From NCBI GenBank assembly GCA_013331225.1, contig DUGV01000298.1, positions 1 to 10,105 on the forward strand: a DNA stretch of 10,105 nucleotides, given 5' to 3'. Position numbers and translations under genes: made by a program. This DNA is from Methanolinea sp. GTDB taxonomy: Archaea > Halobacteriota > Methanomicrobia > Methanomicrobiales > Methanospirillaceae. The notes beneath the pieces are model-generated. The model had not been told where the DNA came from and searched no databases. It saw nothing but the letters and a program-made list of their open reading frames with translations. Position 1 is the stretch's first letter; every line of letters begins with the position of its first letter. Positions 1 to 6,477 of this stretch are shown one piece after another.

Positions 1-1
1 C

Positions 2-346
2 AACCCGGCGACGGCGTCCATCAAGGTGAGTTCCATCCCCTCGCATGCGGAGGTCTACCTCGATTCGGCGCTCGTGGGGACGACACCGATGACAATCACC
101 GGTGTGGGCCCCGGGACCCACACCGTCGCGTTGATGAAGGAAGGGTACCAGGACTATACCAGGACCGTCACCATCACCGATGGAGAGACGGTTCGCTTGA
201 TCAATATCTTCCTCCTGAAGAGCGGGTTCTCCCAGTTCCCGGGGATGAACTACCCGAACTGGTCGGCAGGAGGGCCTGGATCGCGGATCGACCCTGGTGC
301 AATCATTGAGCGGGTCAACGCACGGTTCGACAAGGTTAGGTTCTGA
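2..346 (+). CDS. PEGA-domain surface protein, 3' end only (5' truncated by the window)
   Basis: The frame is open from base 2, so the gene begins outside the window; 114 residues and a TGA stop are visible. An internal GTG at base 26 is unlikely to be the start because homology to the PEGA fold begins around it and the frame is open upstream. The visible part has one PEGA domain: a beta strand ending SSIPSHAEVYLD, the turn SALVGTTPMTI, a G-P-G-T-H-T-V strand and a KEGYQDY motif. PEGA domains are small extracytoplasmic beta modules, probably carbohydrate or cell-wall associated, usually in tandem, so more copies probably lie upstream. After the domain is a roughly 40-residue tail rich in Gly, Pro and Asn with no membrane anchor, unlike the PEGA protein at 2047-3369. 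The specific function is unknown. No clear hairpin terminator is seen; a pyrimidine-rich tract with T4 follows the stop. Confidence 0.85.
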   Translation, partial: NPATASIKVSSIPSHAEVYLDSALVGTTPMTITGVGPGTHTVALMKEGYQDYTRTVTITDGETVRLINIFLLKSGFSQFPGMNYPNWSAGGPGSRIDPGAIIERVNARFDKVRF

Positions 347-389
347 TACCCCCTCCTCTTTTCTCATCCTGCCTCTCTGTGTACGAGGG

Positions 390-397
390 TATATAAA
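390..397 (+). promoter_or_regulatory. TATA box for the TPR protein gene
   Basis: The octamer TATATAAA stands alone in GC-rich sequence, 35-42 bases before the ATG at 432. An archaeal start site about 25 bases downstream would fall near 418-420, giving a very short leader that just includes the ribosome binding site CAGGAG (419-424). This supports the ATG at 432 rather than any start further upstream, since those would lie outside the transcript. Confidence 0.7.
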
Positions 398-431
398 GGC
401 CATCCGTATATTCCTTTACAGGAGATACCCT

Positions 432-1214
432 ATGCCTGCCACCACACGAACCACCGCCGCAGCCTGCCTGCTCCTGTTCATCATTGCAGCGGCTCTGTGT
501 GCAGTGCCCACATCCGCCGAGATGGTGATCGTCTCGGGGGACGCCCACTCCACCGCCGCCGCATGGAACGACATGGGCAACGGGTACGCCAACCAGTACC
601 GCTGGGACGCGGCGATCGATGCATACACCCGGGCGATATCCCTGGACCCGGCATATGCCAGGGCGTACTTTAACCGGGGCAGGGCGTATGCGGCCCTGAA
701 ACAATACGACCAGGCCATCGCCGACTACGAGCATGCCATTGCGATCGACCCTTCCCAGGGCCCGGTCGTGGCACCCTACCTTGAGAGCGCGCTTGCGGTC
801 CGCTACCCCACTATTCCGAGCGGATCGCTTGTAAAGGGATACTGGCAGACCGGCGGCCAGTTCCTCGCCATCGACAACTCGCAGGGCGCAAGCGACCTCG
901 TCGTGGCTCTCGCCCCCCGCGGTTCAAGGGGCGCGCTCCTTGCCGTCTACGTGGCGAAGGGGTATTCGCACCGGTTCGACCAGGTCGTTCCCCAGGGGCC
1001 CTACGATGTCTACATCACCTTCGGCGAGCGGTGGGACCCCGTGACAAAGTCATTTGTGAAGGTGGGCGGGTACCTGAAGTGGGAGCTCCCGCAGTACTTC
1101 GGGGGCGCAGGAACTCAAGGGTACACCATGACCTTCATCACCTGGCAGCCCCCGGGTTCCTGGTGGAGCTACACCCTCACCCCTATCGACCGCCAGCAGT
1201 TCCCGGTGCTGTAG
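432..1214 (+). CDS. Secreted protein with two TPR repeats and an unassigned C-terminal domain
   Basis: A 260-residue protein. Residues 1-29 are a signal peptide: a basic start, a hydrophobic core (ACLLLFIIAAALCAV) and a TSA cleavage site. Residues 41-74 and 75-108 are two tetratricopeptide repeats, with the typical A-x-x-x-Y-x-x-A-I-x-L/I-D-P endings (AYTRAISLDPA and DYEHAIAIDPS). TPRs bind other proteins, so this is probably an extracytoplasmic scaffold. Residues 130-260 form a separate domain of alternating beta strands rich in Gly, Tyr and Trp (GYWQTGGQFLAIDN, VYVAKGYSHRFDQV, GPYDVYITFGERWDP). Its I-x-N...V-V-x-L...Y-V...I-P/V-P-x-G-x-Y-x-x-Y-x-x-x-G-x-x-W-D pattern recalls an uncharacterised beta module I have seen in bacterial and archaeal secreted proteins, but I cannot name the family. 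I chose the ATG at 432 for its ribosome binding site, TATA spacing and signal peptide; the frame is open further upstream. It has no sequons and no C-terminal anchor. Gene structure is certain; the role is not. Confidence 0.9.
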   Translation: MPATTRTTAAACLLLFIIAAALCAVPTSAEMVIVSGDAHSTAAAWNDMGNGYANQYRWDAAIDAYTRAISLDPAYARAYFNRGRAYAALKQYDQAIADYEHAIAIDPSQGPVVAPYLESALAVRYPTIPSGSLVKGYWQTGGQFLAIDNSQGASDLVVALAPRGSRGALLAVYVAKGYSHRFDQVVPQGPYDVYITFGERWDPVTKSFVKVGGYLKWELPQYFGGAGTQGYTMTFITWQPPGSWWSYTLTPIDRQQFPVL

Positions 1215-1542
1215 GATCTGGCACCACTTTTTTCCCGGGGTCACCTGGCTGCAGCCAAGGAGCCGGTAAGAATCCGTCTGCCCAAGGTCCACTCCCATGA
1301 ACGATGTCCCTTCTCCGGATGAATGCCTGCGGAGGGCGGGAACCGCCAGATGTCCCGATAAGAGTGAGGGGAAATAAATCCTGCGGGGATCCCGTTCCCA
1401 AGTACGTCGGGCAGGCTTGAGAGCGTCCATGTCAGGCAGGGCGAATGAGCCGGCACAGGGGAAAGGGCCGATTTCGTTCAAAGAAAATAACCGGCCATCC
1501 CTGCCACTTCAGGAGAGTTACGGGAAAAGATGTGGGGATATT
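1215..1542. other. Intergenic region between the converging TPR and SnoaL-like genes
   Basis: These 328 bases lie between two genes that point at each other. Besides the T6 terminator at 1228-1233, it holds a small perfect hairpin, GGCGG-GAA-CCGCC (1335-1347), and an isolated AT patch GAAATAAATC (about 1370-1379) that could serve as a weak TATA element on either strand. The minus-strand T-rich tract at 1481-1490 may end the SnoaL-like transcript. Open frames here have no recognisable domain or ribosome binding site and I consider them spurious. Confidence 0.5.
1228..1233 (+). terminator. Poly-T terminator after the TPR gene
   Basis: A run of six T residues lies 14 bases after the stop codon of the TPR gene. 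Euryarchaeal RNA polymerase terminates at short U-tracts without needing a hairpin, and none is obvious here. Confidence 0.55.
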
Positions 1543-1974
1543 CTACGCACTCCCGGGATACGACTCGCCCGGTGCCTGCTCCATGGCAGGGACCGCGAAA
1601 TGCACCATCTCGAAGAGCCAGCGGGAGCCGGTGTTCCTGAGCACCGCGGTCATGCGGCCGGTCATGCAGAGGGAAGTGCCTTTCACCACCACCTCGAAAT
1701 CGCAGTCGGCCATCACCCACGCGACCGGCATCTCTCCAGAGACCCGCTGGATATCGAACCGGATACGGACCGAGTCGGCCTGGAGCAGGTCCCGCTTCAC
1801 CTGCGCCTTCATCGCAGCGGCGTCCTTCACTACTTCGTCAGGGCCGCTCCCGTACCCGCAGATGCCCGGGGAGAAGAGCGAGAAGAGTCCTTTTGCGTTC
1901 CTGGTGCGATACATCTCTGCGTAACAGTCCATCATACCGCAGATCTCGGCTTCCTGCTGGCTGGTGAGTGCCAT
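1543..1974 (-). CDS. SnoaL-like / NTF2-fold protein
   Basis: A 143-residue soluble protein of the SnoaL/DUF4440 type in the NTF2-like (cystatin-cone) superfamily, whose usual length is 120-150 residues. An N-terminal helix region (QQEAEICGMMDCYAEMY) leads to the short FSLFSP segment. There follow a GYGSGPDEV loop, a helix with K-A-Q-V-K-R-D, and the strands IRFDIQRVSG, VAWVMADCDFEVVV, CMTGRMTAVLR and RWLFEMVHFAVP. The M-T-G-R-M-T-A-V-L-R and W-x-x-x-x-x-H-F-x-V-P motifs are typical of the SnoaL_3-like subgroup. Family members range from ketosteroid-isomerase-like enzymes to non-catalytic binders, and no catalytic residue can be assigned. No signal peptide or membrane segment, so it is cytoplasmic. 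The frame extends 16 codons upstream to a TTG, but I prefer the ATG at 1974: the domain begins there, and the TTG lies just after the poly-T terminator of the preceding gene. There is no Shine-Dalgarno sequence, so the transcript may be leaderless. Confidence 0.85.
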   Translation of the reverse strand: MALTSQQEAEICGMMDCYAEMYRTRNAKGLFSLFSPGICGYGSGPDEVVKDAAAMKAQVKRDLLQADSVRIRFDIQRVSGEMPVAWVMADCDFEVVVKGTSLCMTGRMTAVLRNTGSRWLFEMVHFAVPAMEQAPGESYPGSA

Positions 1975-1996
1975 GGATGGCAGGTTGCACGGGATA

Positions 1997-2013
1997 GGAT
2001 GAAAGCGTTTCTC
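1997..2013 (-). promoter_or_regulatory. Possible promoter for a leaderless SnoaL-like transcript
   Basis: On the minus strand, AGAAACGCTTTCATC lies about 23-37 bases before the ATG at 1974. It resembles the purine-rich BRE plus T-rich element (AGAAACTTTTAC) before aglB. A start site about 26 bases beyond it would fall at or near the ATG, agreeing with the missing Shine-Dalgarno sequence. The TATA match is weak. Confidence 0.3.
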
Positions 2014-2025
2014 TTTGCGCAAGGG

Positions 2026-2031
2026 AAAAAA
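2026..2031 (-). terminator. Poly-T terminator after the five-PEGA gene
   Basis: On the minus strand a T6 tract within pyrimidine-rich sequence (CCCTCTTTTTTCCC) begins 16 bases after the TGA of the PEGA gene. It separates that transcript from the SnoaL-like gene downstream on the same strand. Confidence 0.55.
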
Positions 2032-2046
2032 GAGGGAAAGTTCTCT

Positions 2047-3369
2047 TCAGCGCCTCTTTGCCATGAACGCCACGGCAATGAGGCCGACCCCGAGGACCGC
2101 GAGTGCGGCCGGGAGGCCTGACTTGGTCGGCGCCGAGGTCGGTGACGGGGAGAGTGTCGCATCAACCGAAGCGATCACGTCGCGCTGCACCTGGACCGTG
2201 GCCTGCCAGTTGGCGTAACCAGGCATCGTAAGCAGGACCACGTGGGATCCCGGTGAGACCGAGGGGATCGTGAGGGGGGAGATTCCGACATAGGCGTTGT
2301 CAAGGTAAACCTCTGCACCTGCCGGAGTAGAATGGACCGCGATTGAGCCGGTCCCCGGCAGAGGAGTCGGGGTCGGGCCGACCGAGAGGGTCTGGCTGAT
2401 CCGCGTGGTCGCGTCCGACTGCACGTTCACGGACCCTGTCCAGTCCTGGAACCCCGAGAGAGAGATCCGCACCTGGTGGTACCCGGGGGAGAGGCCCGAG
2501 GCGAGCTGCGGGGCAGGCCCGTAGTACGTCCCGTCCACGTACACGCTCGCCCCCGAGGGGACCGAGGTGACGTAGATCGATCCGGTCGCAGGCTGCAGGG
2601 GTGAGAGCGATGCATACACCTGGGTATTCCTCCCCGCACTCACGGTCGTCGTGGTGCTCCAGGGTGAATAGCCGGACCGGGTCACCTGGATGGTATGGGA
2701 CCCCGGCACCACGTTGTTGAAGGTGCAGGGCGTGAGCTGGGAACTCGCGCCGTCAAGGACCGCAGTCGCACCGGAGGGCGACGAGGTCACCGAGATGCTC
2801 CCGTAGCTCTGGACAGGGGTGAGAGAGGCGAAGACATAGACGGTCTCGCCGGTCCCGGGGTTGCCCGCGTAGTAATTGCTCCACTCCTGGTATCCCGAGA
2901 GGGTCATGCGGACGGTGTGCCCGGGGGTCCCCGTGCTCGAGACCTCCACTGTCACAGGGGAGGTTCCCTTGTAGGAGCCGTCGAAGTAGACGCTTGCCCC
3001 CGAGGGGGAGGAAGAGATGGAGTAATAGCCCTTTCCGCCGCCGATGATGGGGGTGAGCGTCGCGTAGATGTGGATGGTCTCGCCTTCGAAGGGGTTGCCG
3101 TCGTAGCTCTGCTCGTAGTCTTCGTACCCGCTCTTCGTGACCCGTATGGTGTGGTAAGGTGTCCCCGTGCTCGAGACAGAGACCGTGACCGGGGAGGTTC
3201 CCTTGTAGGAGCCGTCGAAGTAGACGCTTGCCCCCGAGGGCGTGGAGCTGATCTCGAAGTAGCCGGTACCACCCCCGATCATCCCGTCCTCTGCGGACAC
3301 TATGAAGACCAGCCCGCAGGCGACGAGGAGGAGGACAAGGATCCATACTCTGGAGATGACAGGATGCAT
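2047..3369 (-). CDS. Membrane-anchored surface protein with five PEGA domains
   Basis: A 440-residue exported protein. Residues 1-26 are a signal peptide with core ILVLLLVACGLVFIV. Five PEGA domains follow at about 37-107, 115-185, 189-257, 262-329 and 340-407, each with the S-x-P-S/A-G-A-x-V-Y-x-D signature and a later S/P-G-Y/F-x-x-W/Y motif. Domains 1 and 2 are almost the same (recent duplication) and each has an insert around GNPFEGET or GNPGTGET. A Pro/Thr-rich linker (408-416) leads to SGLP, a hydrophobic span (419-437) and KRR. This matches the layout of archaeal PGF-CTERM-type surface anchors, but with SGLP in place of PGF, so the sorting route is uncertain. The frame extends 11 codons upstream to an ATG at 3402, but I chose the ATG at 3369: it has the ribosome binding site GAAGGA about 8 bases before it, and 3402 would lie upstream of the expected transcript start. 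It contains no N-X-S/T sequon. Probably a cell-envelope structural or binding protein; ligand unknown. Confidence 0.92.
   Translation of the reverse strand: MHPVISRVWILVLLLVACGLVFIVSAEDGMIGGGTGYFEISSTPSGASVYFDGSYKGTSPVTVSVSSTGTPYHTIRVTKSGYEDYEQSYDGNPFEGETIHIYATLTPIIGGGKGYYSISSSPSGASVYFDGSYKGTSPVTVEVSSTGTPGHTVRMTLSGYQEWSNYYAGNPGTGETVYVFASLTPVQSYGSISVTSSPSGATAVLDGASSQLTPCTFNNVVPGSHTIQVTRSGYSPWSTTTTVSAGRNTQVYASLSPLQPATGSIYVTSVPSGASVYVDGTYYGPAPQLASGLSPGYHQVRISLSGFQDWTGSVNVQSDATTRISQTLSVGPTPTPLPGTGSIAVHSTPAGAEVYLDNAYVGISPLTIPSVSPGSHVVLLTMPGYANWQATVQVQRDVIASVDATLSPSPTSAPTKSGLPAALAVLGVGLIAVAFMAKRR
2957..3006 (-). repeat. 50-nt exact direct repeat, copy in PEGA domain 2
   Basis: Identical over 50 bases to 3191-3240, offset 234 bp (78 codons). 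It encodes the SGASVYFDGSYKGTSP core of the domain. Confidence 0.95.
3191..3240 (-). repeat. 50-nt exact direct repeat, copy in PEGA domain 1
   Basis: Partner of 2957-3006. Flanking bases diverge at once on both sides, including synonymous positions, so identity is confined to the core. Confidence 0.95.
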
Positions 3370-3413
3370 GTGAATCGTCCTTCGTTTGCTGTACAGTGGC
3401 ATTGCAACCCGTG

Positions 3414-3422
3414 ATATAAATA
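3414..3422 (-). promoter_or_regulatory. TATA box for the five-PEGA gene
   Basis: On the minus strand TATTTATAT lies 45-53 bases before the ATG at 3369. A start site about 25 bases on (near 3392) gives a leader of about 23 bases containing the ribosome binding site, and leaves the ATG at 3402 untranscribed. Confidence 0.7.
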
Positions 3423-3515
3423 CCCAGCAGAATGGGAGCGGTCATGCCCGAAAGGGACACAATGACTGGGGGAGCTCCTTCCCGCGGACGAAAAATTTGG
3501 TCCTTCCAGGACAGA

Positions 3516-3529
3516 TAGAAACTTTTACG
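3516..3529 (+). promoter_or_regulatory. Probable promoter for aglB
   Basis: AGATAGAAACTTTTACG combines a purine-rich BRE-like stretch with a T-rich TATA-like element. It lies about 46-59 bases before the aglB ATG; a start site near 3550 would give a leader of about 25 bases that includes the AGGGGG ribosome binding site (3565-3570). The TATA match is only moderate. The divergent PEGA promoter is about 100 bp away, so one regulator could act on both. Confidence 0.45.
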
Positions 3530-3574
3530 TGCATAATGGTCGCTATTACAGATCTGTGAGATAAAGGGGGATAC

Positions 3575-6091
3575 ATGAACCAACCTGCCGAATGGGTCGC
3601 AATACACAAGAGAATTGCCGTTGTGGCTTGCCTCTTCCTGCTGATGGTGGTCGCCATCGGCCTCCGCCTGCTCCTGGTCCCCTACCTGGTCGAACACACG
3701 ATCCCGCCCGTCCTGGCTGCGGACCCCTGGTACGGTGCCCGGCAGATCGAGCTGATGGTTGCACACTATCCGTACTACGCATGGTTCGATCCCATGACCG
3801 CATTCCCCACCGGGAAGGTGGTCGACTGGGGCCCCCTCTTCCCCTTCCTTGCCGGGAGCTTCGCCCTGCTCACAGGTGCCGCGACCAGGGATACGGTCCT
3901 CTTCTCCGCCGCATTCGTCCCCCCGCTTCTCGCGGCGCTCGCGGTCCCGGTCATATACCTGCTGGGAAAGGCCCTCTATGACTGGAAGGCGGGCCTGGTC
4001 GCCGCAGCGGCGCTCGCCATCATCCCCGGCGGGTATTTCCTCAGGACGAGTTTCGGGTTCCTCGATCATCACGGCGCCGAGGTGCTCTTCAGCACGCTCT
4101 TCTGCATCTTGTATGTACTGGCACTCATGCACGCGTACGGGAAGGAATTCCGTGCCGGGCAGGCGGCGGAATTTCTTCCCGCAGGGCTGCTTGCAGCCGG
4201 TGCGGGGATTGCCTACCTCCTTGGCCTCCTTGTCATGCCCACGATGGTCATCTTTGCGCTGATCGTGGCCATCTTTACCCTCCTCCAGTTCATCGTCGCC
4301 CCGTCCGACCGGAACACGTGCGTAGCCCTCGGGCTCGTGAATGGCATCACCTTTGCCATCGTGCTCGCCGGGTATTCGCTCTTCATGATCCAGCGGGCAG
4401 GGTTCTCGCTTGCGAGCTACACGGTCGCTCACAGTTACGTATACCTCCTCCTCATCGCCGGGACCTTCGTTCTCCTCGCCCTCTCTCACGCGTTCGGCAG
4501 GACCCGAGCCAGGTTTTACCTCGCGCTCGCCGTGGCCGGGGCCGGCGGGCTTGCGCTCCTTGCGCTCGCGCTGCCGTCCGTCTGGGAGACGCTTCTCTCG
4601 TCCATTTCCGTGTTCTTCGGGTCGCCGGCAGCCGCATATCCTATCCAGGAGATGGAGGCGATGACCCTCGCGGACGCATGGGCAAGCTTCAATATCGGGA
4701 TCCTCCTCCTTGCGGCAGGCCTCGCGCTGGTTGTGATCGCCTGGTACAAAAGCCGGCAGCCCTGGTTCCTCTTCATCCTCTCCTGGGCTGCGGTAATCCT
4801 CGTTGCAACAGTTGCCCATGTCAGGTATGAATATTACCTCTCGGTCCTCGTTGCGCTTGCGGCGGGGATCACCGTGGCGGCGGGCCCGGCATACTTTGAA
4901 AAGAAGGAGGACAACCCTGCAGCGAAAAAGGTACGGGAGACCGGGAAAAAGGGAAAGACACGCGAAAAGGCATCATTCCCGGCCTCGAATGCGATGTCGC
5001 TTGTCATGTTGGCCCTTGTCCTCTTCGCGGCAGTGTCCCTGTATCAGGACGTGACGAGCCCTGCACGCTACAAGGCCTACCTTGTCTCCGATGACTGGAA
5101 AGGTGCCCTCGAATGGCTGGAGAGTGCAAGCCCCGACCCGGGCATCGAGTACCTCGGCGTGTATCCCCGGGAGAACTGGACCTATCCCTCCACCTCGTAC
5201 GGCGTCCTCTCGCTCTGGGACTACGGGCACCTGATCACGGTCCTTGGCAGGAGGGTCCCGAACTCGAACCCCTTCCAGGACAACGCCCTTGGCACGTACG
5301 GGACGACCGCGTTACTCATGGCTCCCAGCGAGGCGGAGGCCGAGAAGGTTGCCACGCGCCTCGGCTCCCGCTACGTCATCACCGAGACCAGGATGGCGAA
5401 TACGAAATTCGTGAGTACCGCGGGGCTGTATAATAGTTCACGGAAGACCGGGTATTACACGCGGGACTTCCTGGTACCCGGGGAGCGAGGTGGCTCCCTG
5501 ACCCCGCTCACCCTCGTCGACGCCCCGTATTATCATACCATGATTGCGCGGCTTCATGCACTCGACGGTTCCATGACTGTCCCGGACAAGGCATATTACC
5601 TCGAGTACCAGGAGAAGGCCGGTTCGGTCCCGGTGATAACAAAGATTGAGCACCTTGCCTACGAGGCTGCCCGCGAGAAAGAGGCCCAGTTCACCGAATC
5701 CCCCAGGAGTGAGGCGTCTGCCGCGGTGCTCAGCAGCTCCCTTGCAGGCCCGCTCTCGGTGGTTCCCGCGCTCCAGCACTACCGCCTCATCTATGAATCC
5801 CCCCACAGGGACCCGGTCGACAATCTCTCCGATGTCAAGATATTCGAGCGGGTGAAGGGTGCAAGGATTGCCGGCGAGGGGACGATCGAGCTTGTGCTCG
5901 TCACCAACCAGGGCAGGACGTTCACCTACCGCCAGGAGAGCAGAAATGGAACGTTCATCGTCCCCTATTCAACGGTGGACAATCCCTATCCCGTCAGGGC
6001 GGAAGGCCCCTACCGCATTGCCGGCATGTCCCTTGCATACGACGTCAGCGAGGAGGATATAAAAGAAGGAAGGCAGGTCACCGCACGGTGA
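3575..6091 (+). CDS. aglB: Dolichyl-phosphooligosaccharide-protein glycotransferase (STT3 family)
   Basis: Catalytic oligosaccharyltransferase of archaeal N-glycosylation: it moves a dolichol-linked glycan onto the Asn of N-X-S/T sequons on the outer face of the membrane. At 838 residues it is normal for euryarchaeal AglB. Residues 1-440 form the multi-span membrane domain, with a last span at about 472-490 after a Lys-rich loop (442-467). Metal and active-site motifs are present: Asp50 in DPWYG after the first span, GFLDHHGAE at 161-169 (Asp164, Glu169), and the external-loop glutamate in YPIQEME (Glu359). A conserved Arg is in VRYEYY (418). The soluble domain carries the sequon-binding motif as LWDYG (547-551), followed by GRRVPNSNPFQDN. 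The DK/MI-type motif appears as ETRMANTKF, with Glu604 where Asp is usual. About 765-820 is the small beta domain (NQGRTFTY, VPYST, GPYRIAGM). It most resembles the STT3 subfamily linked with archaeosortase A. It stands alone, with divergent PEGA and downstream tRNA genes, and no glycan-synthesis gene nearby. The ATG follows AGGGGG by 4 bases. Confidence 0.96.
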   Translation: MNQPAEWVAIHKRIAVVACLFLLMVVAIGLRLLLVPYLVEHTIPPVLAADPWYGARQIELMVAHYPYYAWFDPMTAFPTGKVVDWGPLFPFLAGSFALLTGAATRDTVLFSAAFVPPLLAALAVPVIYLLGKALYDWKAGLVAAAALAIIPGGYFLRTSFGFLDHHGAEVLFSTLFCILYVLALMHAYGKEFRAGQAAEFLPAGLLAAGAGIAYLLGLLVMPTMVIFALIVAIFTLLQFIVAPSDRNTCVALGLVNGITFAIVLAGYSLFMIQRAGFSLASYTVAHSYVYLLLIAGTFVLLALSHAFGRTRARFYLALAVAGAGGLALLALALPSVWETLLSSISVFFGSPAAAYPIQEMEAMTLADAWASFNIGILLLAAGLALVVIAWYKSRQPWFLFILSWAAVILVATVAHVRYEYYLSVLVALAAGITVAAGPAYFEKKEDNPAAKKVRETGKKGKTREKASFPASNAMSLVMLALVLFAAVSLYQDVTSPARYKAYLVSDDWKGALEWLESASPDPGIEYLGVYPRENWTYPSTSYGVLSLWDYGHLITVLGRRVPNSNPFQDNALGTYGTTALLMAPSEAEAEKVATRLGSRYVITETRMANTKFVSTAGLYNSSRKTGYYTRDFLVPGERGGSLTPLTLVDAPYYHTMIARLHALDGSMTVPDKAYYLEYQEKAGSVPVITKIEHLAYEAAREKEAQFTESPRSEASAAVLSSSLAGPLSVVPALQHYRLIYESPHRDPVDNLSDVKIFERVKGARIAGEGTIELVLVTNQGRTFTYRQESRNGTFIVPYSTVDNPYPVRAEGPYRIAGMSLAYDVSEEDIKEGRQVTAR

Positions 6092-6273
6092 GAAACAGTG
6101 GAAAGGGCCTCCTCCCCCAAAAAATTTCGGTCGATACCGGGATGGTGGCAGACGCGGAATGGCCGCACCCGTTCCTGCGTTGACAATAATCTGTGTAAAG
6201 GCCCCGGCAATTCCGGGATCGATCTGTGCGGCGGCCCCGATCCCGAAGTGAAGAGAGACCTCCTCCCAAGATG

Positions 6274-6285
6274 AATTAATTATTC
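6274..6285 (+). promoter_or_regulatory. Possible promoter for tRNA-Gln
   Basis: AATTAATTATT is the only strong AT patch between aglB and the tRNA. A start site about 25 bases on, near 6305, would give a 5' leader of about 58 bases removed by RNase P. That leader would contain the partial tRNA copy at 6331-6352. The element is nearly symmetric, so direction is not proven. Confidence 0.4.
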
Positions 6286-6330
6286 TGCGCCGCAATTCCT
6301 ATTGGGACGACGTTGTCCGGCTACACACCT

Positions 6331-6352
6331 TTCCCGGTGATGTAGCGGTCAA
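6331..6352 (+). repeat. Partial copy of the tRNA-Gln 5' end
   Basis: Bases 6331-6352 match the first 22 bases of the tRNA gene (6363-6384) at 17 of 22 positions, with TGTAGCGGTCAA of the D arm identical, at an offset of exactly 32. Similarity stops after the D loop and there is no anticodon or T arm, so it cannot make a tRNA. Confidence 0.6.
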
Positions 6353-6362
6353 CAGGGCCCGC

Positions 6363-6435
6363 ACCCCCGTAGTGTAGCGGTCAATCATGCAGGACTTTGG
6401 ATCCGGCGACGGCGGTTCGAATCCGCCCGGGGGTA
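6363..6435 (+). tRNA. tRNA-Gln, anticodon UUG
   Basis: A 73-base cloverleaf. The acceptor stem ACCCCCG (6363-6369) pairs fully with CGGGGGT (6428-6434), with discriminator A73 at 6435. The D arm has G18G19 and a short stem (G-U, U-A, G-C, then a U-U mismatch). The anticodon loop CTTTGGA (6395-6401) puts TTG at 6397-6399, which reads the Gln codon CAA. The T arm is GGCGG-TTCGAAT-CCGCC. The 3' CCA is not encoded, as is usual in archaea. The A1-U72 pair and D-arm sequence agree with archaeal tRNA-Gln, which is normally charged through Glu-tRNA-Gln and the GatDE amidotransferase. An oddity is A28 opposite G42 in the anticodon stem (6391 and 6405), leaving four of five pairs. No T-run follows on the plus strand. 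Confidence 0.93.
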
Positions 6436-6463
6436 TCGAATGGGGCACCGTGGCTCCCGGTGT

Positions 6464-6471
6464 AAAAAAAA
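6464..6471 (-). terminator. Poly-T terminator of the Ig-array gene
   Basis: On the minus strand a T8 tract starts 7 bases after the TAA stop of the large gene, ending its transcript before it runs antisense into the tRNA. Bases 6446-6462 just beyond contain CACCG...CGGTG, which could form a small hairpin. Confidence 0.65.
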
Positions 6472-6477
6472 GGATGG

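Larger units (their letters stand above)
6092..6362. other. Intergenic region between aglB and tRNA-Gln
   Basis: These 271 bases hold no convincing gene. An inverted repeat pairs CGGGATCG (6214-6221) with CGATCCCG (6238-6245) around a 16-base loop; it could be the end of the aglB transcript, though no T-run follows it. On the minus strand GGGAGGAGGT (around 6255-6266) is a near-perfect Shine-Dalgarno sequence, but no start codon lies at a suitable distance. The AT patch at 6274-6285 and the partial tRNA copy at 6331-6352 are listed separately. Confidence 0.5.

Noticed and set aside
297..431. Upstream extension of the TPR gene to 297
   Set aside because: It would overlap the preceding PEGA gene, contain the TATA box, and place the signal peptide internally.
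1417..2121. Overlapping plus-strand frames of 234 and 159 codons
   Set aside because: They are antisense to the SnoaL-like gene, whose minus-strand product has clear family motifs. The plus-strand products are low-complexity and His/Arg rich.
3370..3402. ATG at 3402 as start of the five-PEGA gene
   Set aside because: It lies only about 12 bases from the TATA box, upstream of the expected transcript start, and has no ribosome binding site.
2753..4819. A 688-codon open frame on the minus strand across the aglB start and the PEGA gene
   Set aside because: It runs antisense through aglB and out of frame through the PEGA gene, is extremely rich in Gly, Arg, Glu and Asp, and has no domain. It is a by-product of GC-rich third positions in the real genes.
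6184..6200. TTGACA-like box after aglB resembling a bacterial -35 element
   Set aside because: The genome is archaeal and no matching -10 element or gene follows.
6363..6435. tRNA-Gln as an attachment site for an integrated element
   Set aside because: The partial copy is of the 5' end, not the 3' end usually duplicated by integration, and there is no integrase or foreign gene nearby.
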